Assembly (NCBI RefSeq): GCF_000802305.1
Contig: NZ_JTDK01000007.1
Location: 51,035 to 115,034 of the forward strand
From: Microbacterium mangrovi
GTDB taxonomy: Bacteria > Actinomycetota > Actinomycetes > Actinomycetales > Microbacteriaceae
Direction of reading: 5' to 3'
DNA length: 64,000 bases
The position numbers and the translations under genes were made by a program. The notes under the pieces were generated by a model. It did not search any database and had not been told where the DNA came from. It was given only the letters and a program-made list of their open reading frames with translations. Shown here piece by piece: positions 7,994 to 17,121 of the stretch (its first letter is position 1; each line of letters opens with the position of its first letter).

Positions 7994-9283
7994 ATGGCTT
8001 CCTCGTCCCGTCGCACCACCGGCGGCGCGATCGCGTCGCTGCGATCGAGTCGTTCGTTCCGCTATCTCTGGATGTCGAACGTGCTGTTCTTCGGTGGTGT
8101 CTGGACCCAGACGCTCGTGCTCGGCTGGATGGTCTTCGAGGTCACGGGATCCCCGCTGCTGATCGCGGTCTTCACCGCCTGCCGACTGGCCCCGATGCTG
8201 CTCGGCCCTTTCGCGGGAGTGATCGCCGACCGCTTCGACCGGTACCGCGTCCTGGTGATCGCCAACGTGTGGGCCCTCGTCGCCGTCGTGGCCCTGGCCG
8301 TGCTCGCGATGCTCGGCGCCGCCCCGTATCCGGTGCTGCTCGTCGGCGGACTCGTGATCGGCCTCGCCCAGTCGCCGTCCCAGCCGGCACGGTCGTCGCT
8401 CGTCGTCGACACGGTGCCGCGCCAGGACCTGAGCAACGCGAACGCACTCAATTCGTTCGCCATGAACATGACCCAGATGATCGGACCCGCCGTCGGCGGC
8501 GCGCTCATCGGCCTGGTCGGCGCGCCGTCGGCGCTCGCGGTGTCGGCCTCGTGGTTCGCGGTGTCGCTCGCCGCGCTCGTGCCGGTGCGCGGGATCGGTC
8601 GCGGGCGCAGGGGGCCCGAGGCCTCCGCGTGGCGGATGCTCATCGACGGTCTCGGAACGATCGGGCGACGGCGGGTGGCCGTGGCCGCCCTCGCGGTGAC
8701 GTTCGCCGCCAACATCCTGATCTGGCCCGTCTACCAGACCTTCATGCCGGTCTTCGCGGGCGATGTGCTCGATCTGGATGCGGCGGGGCTCGGGGCGCTC
8801 ATGACGTGCGCCGGACTCGGCGGCACGATCGGGTCACTTCTCATCGCCTCGCTCGGGGACTTCCCGCGCAAAGGTGCAGTGTTCCTCGCCGGCACGGCGT
8901 CCTGGGGCGTCCTCTGGGCGGCCTTCGCCCTGTCGTCGGCGGCGACCCTCTCGTTTCCGTTGATGGTCGCGGCCGGCCTCGCCTCCGCACCGTTCGGGGT
9001 GCTGCAGACGACCCTCGTGCTTCTCGCCACCCCGGCACGTGTGCACGGCACCGCGCTGGGGCTGCAGGAACTGGCCATCGGCGTGATGCCGATCGCGACG
9101 CTCGGACTCGGGGCACTCGCCGAACAGATCGGGGTGCCCGCGACGACGTTCCTCAGCGCGGCCGCCCTCGTCGTCAGCGTGATTGCGATCGCGCTCGCGG
9201 TGCCCGCACTGCTGCGTTACGACGGACGGCACGAGCCGGATGCCGAGCCGGCCGCCGTCGGCGAGCCCGTCCCCGAACTCTGA
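7994..9283 (+). CDS. MFS transporter (EntS-like, MFS_3 type)
   Basis: 429-residue membrane protein with about 12 hydrophobic helices. It starts MASSSRRTTGG and has the family signature GVIADRFDRYRVLVIAN in the loop between helices 2 and 3, followed by QSPSQPARSSLVVDTVPR. Members export siderophores or drugs, though functions vary. The ATG at 7994 is chosen over an upstream TTG because the palindromic operator and -10 hexamer fall between them, giving a leaderless transcript. Its operator links it to the GntR regulon, so it may export a product or a toxic analogue of the compound handled by the divergent operon. Confidence 0.85.
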   Translation: MASSSRRTTGGAIASLRSSRSFRYLWMSNVLFFGGVWTQTLVLGWMVFEVTGSPLLIAVFTACRLAPMLLGPFAGVIADRFDRYRVLVIANVWALVAVVALAVLAMLGAAPYPVLLVGGLVIGLAQSPSQPARSSLVVDTVPRQDLSNANALNSFAMNMTQMIGPAVGGALIGLVGAPSALAVSASWFAVSLAALVPVRGIGRGRRGPEASAWRMLIDGLGTIGRRRVAVAALAVTFAANILIWPVYQTFMPVFAGDVLDLDAAGLGALMTCAGLGGTIGSLLIASLGDFPRKGAVFLAGTASWGVLWAAFALSSAATLSFPLMVAAGLASAPFGVLQTTLVLLATPARVHGTALGLQELAIGVMPIATLGLGALAEQIGVPATTFLSAAALVVSVIAIALAVPALLRYDGRHEPDAEPAAVGEPVPEL

Positions 9284-9298
9284 GGCGCCGCGCGCCGG

Positions 9299-10588
9299 TC
9301 AGGCCAGCGCGTCGACGATCGGGCGGAACTTCACCCGCGTCTCGAGCATCTCCGCCTCCGGATCGCTGGCCGCCACGATCCCCGCGCCGGCGTGCGCGAC
9401 CACCGGGATCGGCGTGCCCGGTGCCGGGACGACCTCGCCCGGCGTGCCGAACTGGGCGCCGCGCAGGGCGATCGCCCACTCGCCGTTGCCGGCGGCATCC
9501 ACCCAGCCGACCGGGCCGGCGTACCGGCCGCGGTCGAACGGCTCGAGCTCGCGGATCAGAGCGCGGGCGGCATCCGTCGGCGTGCCGGCGACGGCCGCGG
9601 TGGGATGCAGGGCCGCGACCAGGTCGAGGGCGGATGCCGTGTCGGACAGGTCCCCGGCGATATCCGTCGCGAGATGCCACACGTTCGGCAGCTGCAGGGT
9701 GAACATGGCGGGCGCGGTGAGGCCCGTGGTGTGCGGCCGGAGCACGTCGACGACGCTCCGCACCGCGAACACGTGCTCCTCTGTGTCCTTGCGGGATGCC
9801 GCGAGCGCCGCTTCGGCGGCGGCATCCTCGTCGGGGTCGGCGCCGCGCGCCGCCGTCCCGGCCAGGACCCGGGCGGTCACGGTGCCGGAATCGACCGTGA
9901 CGAGTGTTTCGGGGCTGGCTCCGATTAGACCGTCGACGGCGTACATCCAGGTGTCGGGGTATTCGGTGTCGAGGGCGCGGGCGAGCCGCCGCAGGTCGGC
10001 GCCGGCCGGCACGCTCCCGACCAGGTCGCGGGCGAGCACCACCTTGCTGACCCGGCCGGCGGCGATGGCCTCGAGACCGGCGCGCACCGATTCCTGATAG
10101 CCCTCCGGGCCCTGCACGCCCGGACCGACGGTGGCCGGCCAGTAGGGGCCGTACGGAAGCGGTTCGGGGAGGGATGCCGGTTCGTCCGCGGCATCCGGCT
10201 CGTCGCTGCGCCGCACCCTCGTGACCCAGGCGCGGGAGCCGTGCCGGCCGACGACGGCACGGGGCACGATGAGCGTGCTCGGCCAGGCCGAGGGGACGTC
10301 GAAGGCGAACGCCCCGAACGCGACGAGGCCCGTGCCGGGGAGCCCCACCGGATCGTCGACGACGGCTCCGTCGGTGAGACAGCGCCAGGCATCCGCCGCG
10401 TCGGTCGCCCCCGGGAAGGTGACGCGCTCCACGGCGCCGCCCACTCCGACGATGCCGTCGCCGCGCCGCAGCCACGCGAGAGGCTGGTCGGGGTCGGTGA
10501 ACGGCAGCAGGTCGGCCGGCTCGGCGGCGTTCGACGGGTCGATCTCGCGAGTGGTGGCGATCAGGTGCGGCCGCACGGACGAGGTCAT
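9299..10588 (-). CDS. menF: Isochorismate synthase MenF
   Basis: 429-residue chorismate-utilising enzyme that converts chorismate to isochorismate, the first step of menaquinone synthesis. The C-terminal catalytic domain shows the family blocks GASPETLVTVDSG, LAGTAARG, ASRKDTEEHVFAV, AALHPTAAVAGTP and GAGIVAASDPEAEMLETRVK. Other chorismate-binding enzymes (anthranilate or salicylate synthase) are alternatives, but menG and a polyprenyl synthase lie close by. The start at 10588 has a -10-like TAGGCT (10595-10600) only 6 nt upstream and no ribosome site, so the mRNA is probably leaderless. It is divergent from the DUF402 gene. Confidence 0.88.
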   Translation of the reverse strand: MTSSVRPHLIATTREIDPSNAAEPADLLPFTDPDQPLAWLRRGDGIVGVGGAVERVTFPGATDAADAWRCLTDGAVVDDPVGLPGTGLVAFGAFAFDVPSAWPSTLIVPRAVVGRHGSRAWVTRVRRSDEPDAADEPASLPEPLPYGPYWPATVGPGVQGPEGYQESVRAGLEAIAAGRVSKVVLARDLVGSVPAGADLRRLARALDTEYPDTWMYAVDGLIGASPETLVTVDSGTVTARVLAGTAARGADPDEDAAAEAALAASRKDTEEHVFAVRSVVDVLRPHTTGLTAPAMFTLQLPNVWHLATDIAGDLSDTASALDLVAALHPTAAVAGTPTDAARALIRELEPFDRGRYAGPVGWVDAAGNGEWAIALRGAQFGTPGEVVPAPGTPIPVVAHAGAGIVAASDPEAEMLETRVKFRPIVDALA

Positions 10589-10640
10589 CCCTCAAGCCTA
10601 AGACGGTCCGGTCCCCGAACCCGCTCGTACACTGTGCAAC

Positions 10641-11198
10641 ATGACGGCTCTCGATCTGCCCGCCCCGGGCACCCGCCTCGTGTTCCAGTGGCGCAAGTGG
10701 GACGGCTCGCCGCACTGGCGGCACGAGTGCCTGTACCTGGGGCGCGACGAGTGGGGCGACTGGTTCGGTCAGCCGGAGGGTTCGCGCAGTCACCGGCCGA
10801 GCCGGGACTTCCTCACCGAGCAGGCGAACGTGACGCTGATGTCGGTCACCGGCGACTACGCGTTCACCCGGCATGTACCCCAGCACCGCACCCGCACCTA
10901 CATCGACCTGGCGTGGGACCTGCGCTGGATCGACGGCGTCCCGACCGGAATCGACATGGACCTGGATGTCGTCGATCGCCCGGCCGGCGAGGGCGTGTTC
11001 ATCGACGACCGGGACGAGTGGGAGGAACACCGGGTGCGCTACGGGTACCCGCCGCAGGTCGTCGCGCACCTCGAGGCACTGGCGAACGATCTGCGCGACC
11101 GCGTCGCCGGCGACATGCCCCCGTTCGACGAGTCGGTCGCCCCGGGCTGGTTCGCCCGCCTCGCGGAGTTCGCCGCGGAGCCCCGGTCCGCGCGCTGA
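10641..11198 (+). CDS. DUF402 domain protein
   Basis: 185-residue cytoplasmic protein. The DUF402 fold is recognisable from WRHECLYLGRDEWGDWFG, then RTRTYIDLAWDLRWIDGVPTG, and the acidic/aromatic block DMDLDVVDRPAGEGVFIDDRDEWEEHRVRYGYP. Some DUF402 proteins have been reported as nucleoside diphosphate phosphatases; the acidic residues that would bind metal are present here, but the activity is not established. The ATG lies 7 nt after TACACT (10628-10633), so the transcript is probably leaderless. The stop codon falls inside a palindromic repeat that may act as terminator. Confidence 0.8.
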   Translation: MTALDLPAPGTRLVFQWRKWDGSPHWRHECLYLGRDEWGDWFGQPEGSRSHRPSRDFLTEQANVTLMSVTGDYAFTRHVPQHRTRTYIDLAWDLRWIDGVPTGIDMDLDVVDRPAGEGVFIDDRDEWEEHRVRYGYPPQVVAHLEALANDLRDRVAGDMPPFDESVAPGWFARLAEFAAEPRSAR

Positions 11199-11249
11199 GC
11201 CTGTCGAAGCGCAGTCGATCCCGGACGTCGTGCCCTTCGACAAGCTCAG
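11195..11249. repeat. Palindromic intergenic repeat (CTGAGCCTGTCGAAG type)
   Basis: CTGAGCCTGTCGAAG at 11195-11209 pairs with CTTCGACAAGCTCAG at 11235-11249, with one G-U position and a 25-nt loop. The element overlaps the stop codon of the DUF402 gene. Very similar CTTCGACAAGCTCAGGG elements are scattered between genes in many Microbacteriaceae; that statement is from general knowledge. It could act as a terminator or as a REP-like element. Confidence 0.6.
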
Positions 11250-11313
11250 GGCGCGTGATATCGGCCTGCCCCCGCGCGCGAACCGGTCAGCGTCCCGCGA
11301 ATAGACTCGTCGG

Positions 11314-12045
11314 GTGACCGCCGACACCCCTCCCGAGCACAATCGCGCCGACCTCCACAAGGATCCGCAGCAGGTCAGCGGCATGTTCGACCAGGTGGCC
11401 GACGGCTACGATCGCACCAACACGGTGATGACGTTCGGCAACGACGCGCTGTGGCGCCGAGCCACCACGCGGGCGGTCGCACCGCGTCCGGGGGAGCGGG
11501 TGCTGGATCTCGGCGCCGGCACGGCGTCGTCGTCGGCATCCCTCGCGGCATCCGGAGCCGACGTGGTCGCCGCGGACTTCTCGCCGGGCATGCTCGCCGA
11601 GGGCCGGCGCCGTCACGGACACCTGCCGAACCTCAGCTTCGTCGAGGCGGATGCCACGGACCTGCCGTTCGGGGACGACGAGTTCGACGCCGTGACGATG
11701 TCGTACGCGCTGCGCAACGTGCACGACCCGAAGATGGCCCTGGCCGAACTGCTCCGGGTCACCAAGCCCGGCGGCCGTGTGGTGATAAACGAGTTCTCCA
11801 CCCCGCCGAACCCGGTCCTGCGCGGGCTGTACCGGTTCTACAACGCCCAGGTGCTGCCGCGCACGGCACGGCTCGCCGGCACGAACGGCGAAGCCTACGA
11901 CTACCTGAACGAGTCGATCGCCGCCTGGCCCGACCAGCGCACGCTGGCCGGGTGGATGTACGAGGCGGGCTGGACGCAGGTGGCGCACCGCAACCTCACC
12001 TTCGGGATCGTCGCGCTCCACCGTGGCGTGAAACCCGCCTCGTGA
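11314..12045 (+). CDS. menG: Demethylmenaquinone methyltransferase
   Basis: 243-residue SAM-dependent methyltransferase that makes menaquinone from demethylmenaquinone. It has the UbiE/MenG N-terminal signature MFDQVADGYDRTNTVMTFG, motif I VLDLGAGTASSS, motif II-type EADATDLPFGDDEFDAVTMSYALRNV and motif III LLRVTKPGGRVVINEF, and ends with the C-terminal pattern AYDYLNESIAAWP. The GTG start at 11314 follows TAGACT (11302-11307) by 6 nt, so it is probably leaderless. The polyprenyl synthase that builds the side chain follows after 49 bp. Confidence 0.93.
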   Translation: MTADTPPEHNRADLHKDPQQVSGMFDQVADGYDRTNTVMTFGNDALWRRATTRAVAPRPGERVLDLGAGTASSSASLAASGADVVAADFSPGMLAEGRRRHGHLPNLSFVEADATDLPFGDDEFDAVTMSYALRNVHDPKMALAELLRVTKPGGRVVINEFSTPPNPVLRGLYRFYNAQVLPRTARLAGTNGEAYDYLNESIAAWPDQRTLAGWMYEAGWTQVAHRNLTFGIVALHRGVKPAS

Positions 12046-12094
12046 TCGCCGCGGCGGACAGCCTGCGGACGGTCGTCGTGGGTAGGCTGGGACG

Positions 12095-13156
12095 GTGACT
12101 CCGAGCCCCTCCGTGCCGGGCGAGCGCCTGGCGAGCAATCTCGGCCTGACCGAGCGTGTCTTCGCCGGCCCCAAATCCCGGCGACTGCTGCGCACGGTCG
12201 AATCCGGCCTCGAGGACGTCGAGAAGGCTCTCGCTGTCGAGCTGAAGATGACCGACGCGCTCGCCGACACCACGTCGCGCTACCTCTACGAGGCCGGCGG
12301 CAAGCGCGTGCGCCCGATGCTGACCCTCCTGACCGCGCAGCTCGGCGACGGCGCCACGCAGCAGGTCATCGAGGCCGCCGCCGCCCTGGAGCTCACCCAC
12401 CTCGGCTCGCTGTACCACGACGACGTCATGGACGGAGCAGCGGTGCGCCGCGGCGTCCCCAGCGCGCAGACGGTGTGGGGCAACAACGTCGCCATCCTGA
12501 CAGGCGACATCCTGTTCTCGCGGGCCAGCCAGATCATGGCGCGCTTCGGCGAGCGGGCGATCAAGCTGCAGGCCGACACGTTCGAGCGTCTCGTCCTCGG
12601 CCAGCTGCACGAGACGGTCGGTCCGACCGAGGCCGACGATCCGGTCGAGTTCTATCTGCAGGTGCTCGCCGACAAGACGGGCTCGCTGATCGCGGCAGCC
12701 GCGCAGGCCGGCGTGATCTTCTCCGGCGGCCCCGCTGAGTACGCCGAGCCGGTGCGGCTCTTCGGCGAGAAGGCCGGCGTCGCCTTCCAGCTGCTCGACG
12801 ACGTCATCGACCTGTCGGCCGACCCGAACCAGACCGGCAAGGTGCCCGGAACAGACCTGCGCGCAGGCGTCCCGACCATGCCCTACCTGCTGCTCGGCGC
12901 CCGGCGCGACGACGACGCGCAGGCGCTTCGCGCCCGCATCGACGACGGTGTCGCGAAGATCGCCGAGGGCGCAGATCCCGGCATCCTGGATGAGGCGCTC
13001 ACCGCGCTTCGCGACCACGAGGCCACCGCGCAGACCGTGACTCTCGCCAACCAGTGGTCGCACGAGGCGATCGCCGCGATCGACCCCCTGCCGGACGGCG
13101 CCGTGAAGGATGCCCTGACCCGCTTCGCGCGGGCCGTCGCCGACCGCAGCAGCTGA
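12095..13156 (+). CDS. Polyprenyl diphosphate synthase for the menaquinone side chain
   Basis: 353-residue trans-isoprenyl diphosphate synthase. GGKRVRP at residues 68-74 is followed by the first aspartate-rich motif in LYHDDVMD (Asp109, Asp110, Asp113) and the second in LLDDVID near residue 230. The residues before the first motif (LTHLGSLY) are not bulky enough to stop chain growth early, which fits a long-chain (hepta- to nona-prenyl) product; this is an inference. The GTG start follows TAGGCT (12083-12088) by 6 nt. Position next to menG supports a role in making the menaquinone tail. Confidence 0.9.
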   Translation: MTPSPSVPGERLASNLGLTERVFAGPKSRRLLRTVESGLEDVEKALAVELKMTDALADTTSRYLYEAGGKRVRPMLTLLTAQLGDGATQQVIEAAAALELTHLGSLYHDDVMDGAAVRRGVPSAQTVWGNNVAILTGDILFSRASQIMARFGERAIKLQADTFERLVLGQLHETVGPTEADDPVEFYLQVLADKTGSLIAAAAQAGVIFSGGPAEYAEPVRLFGEKAGVAFQLLDDVIDLSADPNQTGKVPGTDLRAGVPTMPYLLLGARRDDDAQALRARIDDGVAKIAEGADPGILDEALTALRDHEATAQTVTLANQWSHEAIAAIDPLPDGAVKDALTRFARAVADRSS

Positions 13157-13171
13157 CCGACCGGAGGAACA

Positions 13172-14548
13172 TTGACCAAGCTCAGACTGGCCATCGTCGG
13201 GGCCGGCCCCGCAGGCATCTACGCTGCCGACATCCTGCTGAAGGCCGAGCGGAAGTTCGACGTCTCGATCGACCTGTTCGACCACCTGCCCGCGCCGTAC
13301 GGACTCGTTCGGTACGGCGTCGCCCCCGACCATCCGCGCATCAAGGGCATCATCACGGCGCTGCGCGAGGTGCTCGACCGCGGTGACATCCGCATCTTCG
13401 GCAACGTCCGCTTCGGCACTGACATCACGCTCGAAGACCTCAAGCAGCACTACAACGCGGTGATCTTCGCGACCGGCGCCATCCGCGACGCGTCGCTGGA
13501 CATCCCCGGCATCGACGCGATCGGCTCCTACGGCGCCGCCGACTACGTGAGCTGGTACGACGGGCACCCCGACTTCCCGCGGGAGTGGCCGCTGGATGCC
13601 GAATCGGTCGCGGTCGTCGGCAACGGCAACGTGGCCCTCGACGTCGCGCGGCTGCTCGCCAAGCACGCCGAGGACCTGCTGCCCACCGAGGTCCCCGACA
13701 ACGTCTACGCGGGCCTGGCGTCCTCGAAGGTGACCGACGTGCACGTCTTCGGTCGCCGGGGCCCCGCCAACGTCAAGTTCACGCCGCTCGAGCTGCGCGA
13801 GCTCGGCGAGCTGCGCGACGTGGACATGGTCGTGTACGACGAGGACTTCGACTACGACGAGGCGTCGCGGGATGCCGTCGCCAGCAACAAGCAGGTCATG
13901 GTCATCGACCGGGTGCTGCAGTCATGGCGCAAGCGTCCGGGCGCCAACGGCGTCGGCGGCGAAGCGTCCCGTCGCCTGCACCTGCACTTCTACGCCAAGC
14001 CGGTCGAAGTGCGCACCGACGACGACGGGCGCGTGTCGTCGTTCGTCTACGAGCGCACCCGCCCGGACGGCGAGGGCGGCGTGGTCGGCACCGGCGAACT
14101 GCGCGAGGTCCCGGTGCAGGCGCTGTACCGGGCGGTCGGCTACTTCGGGTCGCCGCTGCCGGGCGTGCCGTTCGACGAGAAGCACGGCGTCATCCCCAAC
14201 CGCGAAGGCCGCGTGCTGTCCAAGGACAGCAACGAGCGCGTACCGGGCGTCTACGCGACCGGCTGGATCAAGCGCGGCCCGGTGGGCCTCATCGGACACA
14301 CCAAGTCCGACGCGATGGAGACCATCCGCAACCTGATCAACGACCAGGGCACCTGGTGGCAGCCGGCGCATCCGCAGGAGGCATCCATCCCCGCGCTCCT
14401 CGAGTCGCGGGGCGTGGAGTGGACCGACCTCGACGGCTGGCACCGTCTCGACGAGCACGAGATCGGGCTGGGCGAGCCGCAGGGCCGTGCGCGCATCAAG
14501 GTCGTCGAGCGAGACGAGATGGTGCGCGTCTCCCGCGACGAGGCGTAA
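13172..14548 (+). CDS. Ferredoxin-NADP+ reductase, FprA/adrenodoxin reductase type
   Basis: 458-residue flavoprotein that moves electrons between NADPH and ferredoxin. An FAD-binding Rossmann motif VGAGPAGIYAAD is at the N-terminus, the family block APYGLVRYGVAPDHPRIK follows, the NADP-binding motif VGNGNVALDVARLL lies near residue 150, and the C-terminal RGPVGLIGHTKSDAMETI is typical of FprA. The start is TTG at 13172 with a GGAGG ribosome site 5-9 nt upstream. It lies 15 bp after the polyprenyl synthase and may be cotranscribed with it. Confidence 0.92.
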   Translation: MTKLRLAIVGAGPAGIYAADILLKAERKFDVSIDLFDHLPAPYGLVRYGVAPDHPRIKGIITALREVLDRGDIRIFGNVRFGTDITLEDLKQHYNAVIFATGAIRDASLDIPGIDAIGSYGAADYVSWYDGHPDFPREWPLDAESVAVVGNGNVALDVARLLAKHAEDLLPTEVPDNVYAGLASSKVTDVHVFGRRGPANVKFTPLELRELGELRDVDMVVYDEDFDYDEASRDAVASNKQVMVIDRVLQSWRKRPGANGVGGEASRRLHLHFYAKPVEVRTDDDGRVSSFVYERTRPDGEGGVVGTGELREVPVQALYRAVGYFGSPLPGVPFDEKHGVIPNREGRVLSKDSNERVPGVYATGWIKRGPVGLIGHTKSDAMETIRNLINDQGTWWQPAHPQEASIPALLESRGVEWTDLDGWHRLDEHEIGLGEPQGRARIKVVERDEMVRVSRDEA

Positions 14549-14557
14549 GGCGCTGCG

Positions 14558-15556
14558 ATGACGGATGCCTGGATCCCCGACATCCTCGGGCATCCGTTCG
14601 CGCAGTGCACGCTCGACCTCGGCACCGATGCGGAAGGACCGGTGGTCGCGACGCTGGTGCGGCTGCTGCCGTCCGGGTGGGCGCGGCTGACCGGGCCCCT
14701 GCGCGACGTCGACGTGCTGTACGTGCACGGCTGGTCGGACTACTTCTTCCAGAAGGAGGTCGCCCGGCAGTGGGCCGATCTCGGCGCCCGGTTCTTCGCA
14801 CTCGATCTGCGCAAGTACGGCCGGAGCCTGCGGGAGGGGCAGACGCCCGGGTACATCCTCGACCTCGCCACGTACGACGAAGACATCGCCGCGGCGCTCC
14901 AGGCGATGGGCCCCCGAGCCGGGCGGCGCCTGGTGCTCCTGGGCCACTCGACCGGAGGACTCGTGCTGTCGCTGTGGGCGAGCCGGCATCCGGACCAGGC
15001 CACCGCGGTGGTGCTGAACAGCCCCTGGCTGGAGTTCCAGCTCGGGACGGCCGGACGCCGGGCGATCCAGCCGCTCGTCACTGCGCGTGCCCGGTGGGAT
15101 CCGCAGGGGGGCCAGCCGGCGACCGACTACGGGTTCTACTCGCGGGCGCAGCGCGAGATCGGTGCGATCCCCGATGCGGGAGTGACGCCCGATCCGTGGT
15201 TCGTTCCCGCGTGGCGACCGGATCGGTCGTTCGCGACCCGCCCGGGCTGGCTGCACGCGATCATGGTCGGCCACCAGCAGGTGGAGTCCGGGCTGCACCT
15301 GACCGCGCCGGTGCTCGTGCTGCTGTCGGCACGCAGCGTCTCGCCGCTCACCTGGAGCGACGCGATGACGTCCGCCGACGCGGTGCTGGTGGTCGACGAC
15401 ATCGCCCGGGCATCCCTGAAGCTCGGTGAACTGGTGACGGTGGCGCGCATCGAGGGCGCGATCCACGACGTCTACCTGTCGAGTCCGGAGCCGCGCCGCC
15501 GGGCCCTCATCGTGACCCGGCACTGGGCTCTGGGTGTGCTGACCCGCCGGGGCTGA
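14558..15556 (+). CDS. Alpha/beta hydrolase
   Basis: 332-residue cytoplasmic hydrolase. The oxyanion region reads YVHGWSD (residues 55-61), the nucleophile elbow GHSTGG places Ser131, and a histidine in IEGAIHDVYLS near the C-terminus completes a likely triad. The fold resembles serine aminopeptidase/lysophospholipase-type enzymes. The substrate is unknown. It starts 9 bp after the ferredoxin reductase stop, so it is probably in the same transcript, and it converges on an MFS gene with only 3 bp between the stop codons. Confidence 0.85.
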   Translation: MTDAWIPDILGHPFAQCTLDLGTDAEGPVVATLVRLLPSGWARLTGPLRDVDVLYVHGWSDYFFQKEVARQWADLGARFFALDLRKYGRSLREGQTPGYILDLATYDEDIAAALQAMGPRAGRRLVLLGHSTGGLVLSLWASRHPDQATAVVLNSPWLEFQLGTAGRRAIQPLVTARARWDPQGGQPATDYGFYSRAQREIGAIPDAGVTPDPWFVPAWRPDRSFATRPGWLHAIMVGHQQVESGLHLTAPVLVLLSARSVSPLTWSDAMTSADAVLVVDDIARASLKLGELVTVARIEGAIHDVYLSSPEPRRRALIVTRHWALGVLTRRG

Positions 15557-15559
15557 GCC

Positions 15560-16990
15560 TCAGTTCGCGACGGCCGACTCGCCGGCGATCCCCACCAGTT
15601 CGACCTTGCGCGGCATCGCGAGCGCCGACGCGAGGATGCCGACGGCGATCACGGCCACGCCGGCGAAGACCGCGGTGGATGCCGCGATCATGACGTGCGG
15701 GTCGTGCACGTCGCCGCCCAGGTTCGCGATGATGGCGTTCGCGATCGCGCCGAGCACCGCGGCACCGAGCGCCTGGCCGAGGGAGCGGGCGAACACGTTT
15801 GTTCCGGTGACGACGCCACGCTCGTTCCAGTCGACGCTGGACTGCACGGCGACCAGGCTCGGCACGGCGGCGTATCCGAATCCCATGCCGATGAAGAAGC
15901 ACACCACCGCGACCGACACGATGGACGGGGAGTGGCCGAGGAACGCCAGCACCGTCGCACCGACGACGACGATCACCCCGCCGAGGGTCGCCGTGGTGCG
16001 GAATCCCCAGCGCAGGTACAGGCGTCCGGCGGTGGCGGCAGCCAACGGCCAGCCGATCGTGAACGTCGCCAGCGCGAGCCCGGCGACGATGGGGGAGGCC
16101 CCGGTGCCGATCTCCAGGTAGGTGGGGATGAAGGCGGTGAGTCCGGCCAGACCCATGCCGACCCCCAAGCCGAGGAGGGTCGTGGAGCTGACGATACGGC
16201 GCCGCAGCAGGCCGAGCGGGATGACGGGCTCGGCGGCGCGCAGCTCGATGAACACGAATGCGACCAGCAGGGCCGCCCCGAGGCCGAGCACGAGGAGGGA
16301 TGCCGGCGAGTTCCACGCCCAGGCGTGGCCGCCTTCGAGAACGCCCAGCATCAGCAGGGTCATGGCGCCGGTGAGGGTTGCGGCGCCGGCGTAGTCGATC
16401 CGGTGGCGGCGCTTCTCGATGCTCTCGTGGAAGTTGCGCACCAGCAGCCAGGCGGCGGCAAGGCCGAGCGGGATGTTGACCCAGAAGATGCCGCGCCAGA
16501 ATCCGAACTGGGCGAACAGGCCGCCGAGCGTCGGCCCGACGACGGAGGCGATGGCCCACACGCTCGCCAGATAGCCCTGCACGCGGGCGCGTTCTTCGAG
16601 CGTGTAGATGTCGCCGATCACGGTCATGGACATCGGGGCGATCGCCCCCGCGCCGAGACCCTGCACGGTGCGCGCGATGATGAGCACGGGCATGCTCCAG
16701 GCGAGGCCGGCCAGCACCGATCCGAGCAGGAACAGCGTGATGCCGATGAGCAGCAGCGGCTTGCGCCCGATCGTGTCGGCGAGCTTCGAGTACACCGGCA
16801 CGGTGACGGCGGACGCCAGCATGTAGATCGAGAACAGCCAGGGGAACGACGAGAACGAGCCGAGGTCGCGCACGATCGAGGGCACCGCCGTCGCGAGGAT
16901 CGTGGCGTCGATGGCGATGAGCGCCATCGAGACCATCATCGCCAGCAGGATGCGCCCTCGCGCCGATCTCAAACCCACATCGCTCGTCAC
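15560..16990 (-). CDS. MFS multidrug efflux transporter, DHA2/EmrB type
   Basis: 476-residue protein with about 14 membrane helices. The N-terminal half contains ALIAIDATILATAVPSIV (DHA2 motif D1-like) and KLADTIGRKPLLLIG (motif A), then ARTVQGLGAGAIAPMSM (motif B), the signs of a proton-coupled drug exporter. The GTG start at 16990 (VTSDVGLRS) is chosen because the frame upstream lacks hydrophobic or conserved sequence; GAAGG precedes it. Its natural substrate is unknown. Confidence 0.88.
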   Translation of the reverse strand: MTSDVGLRSARGRILLAMMVSMALIAIDATILATAVPSIVRDLGSFSSFPWLFSIYMLASAVTVPVYSKLADTIGRKPLLLIGITLFLLGSVLAGLAWSMPVLIIARTVQGLGAGAIAPMSMTVIGDIYTLEERARVQGYLASVWAIASVVGPTLGGLFAQFGFWRGIFWVNIPLGLAAAWLLVRNFHESIEKRRHRIDYAGAATLTGAMTLLMLGVLEGGHAWAWNSPASLLVLGLGAALLVAFVFIELRAAEPVIPLGLLRRRIVSSTTLLGLGVGMGLAGLTAFIPTYLEIGTGASPIVAGLALATFTIGWPLAAATAGRLYLRWGFRTTATLGGVIVVVGATVLAFLGHSPSIVSVAVVCFFIGMGFGYAAVPSLVAVQSSVDWNERGVVTGTNVFARSLGQALGAAVLGAIANAIIANLGGDVHDPHVMIAASTAVFAGVAVIAVGILASALAMPRKVELVGIAGESAVAN

Positions 16991-17121
16991 CTGACCTTCA
17001 ACCCGGGGGAGGGGGACGAGTATTCCGACCCCTCGCGAGCATCGTCGCGCGCGCCCGGATCGTTTGGCGCGGCGTGCGGTCGGTGGCAACATGGCGACGG
17101 CATGCGAAAGGACCGAGAACG

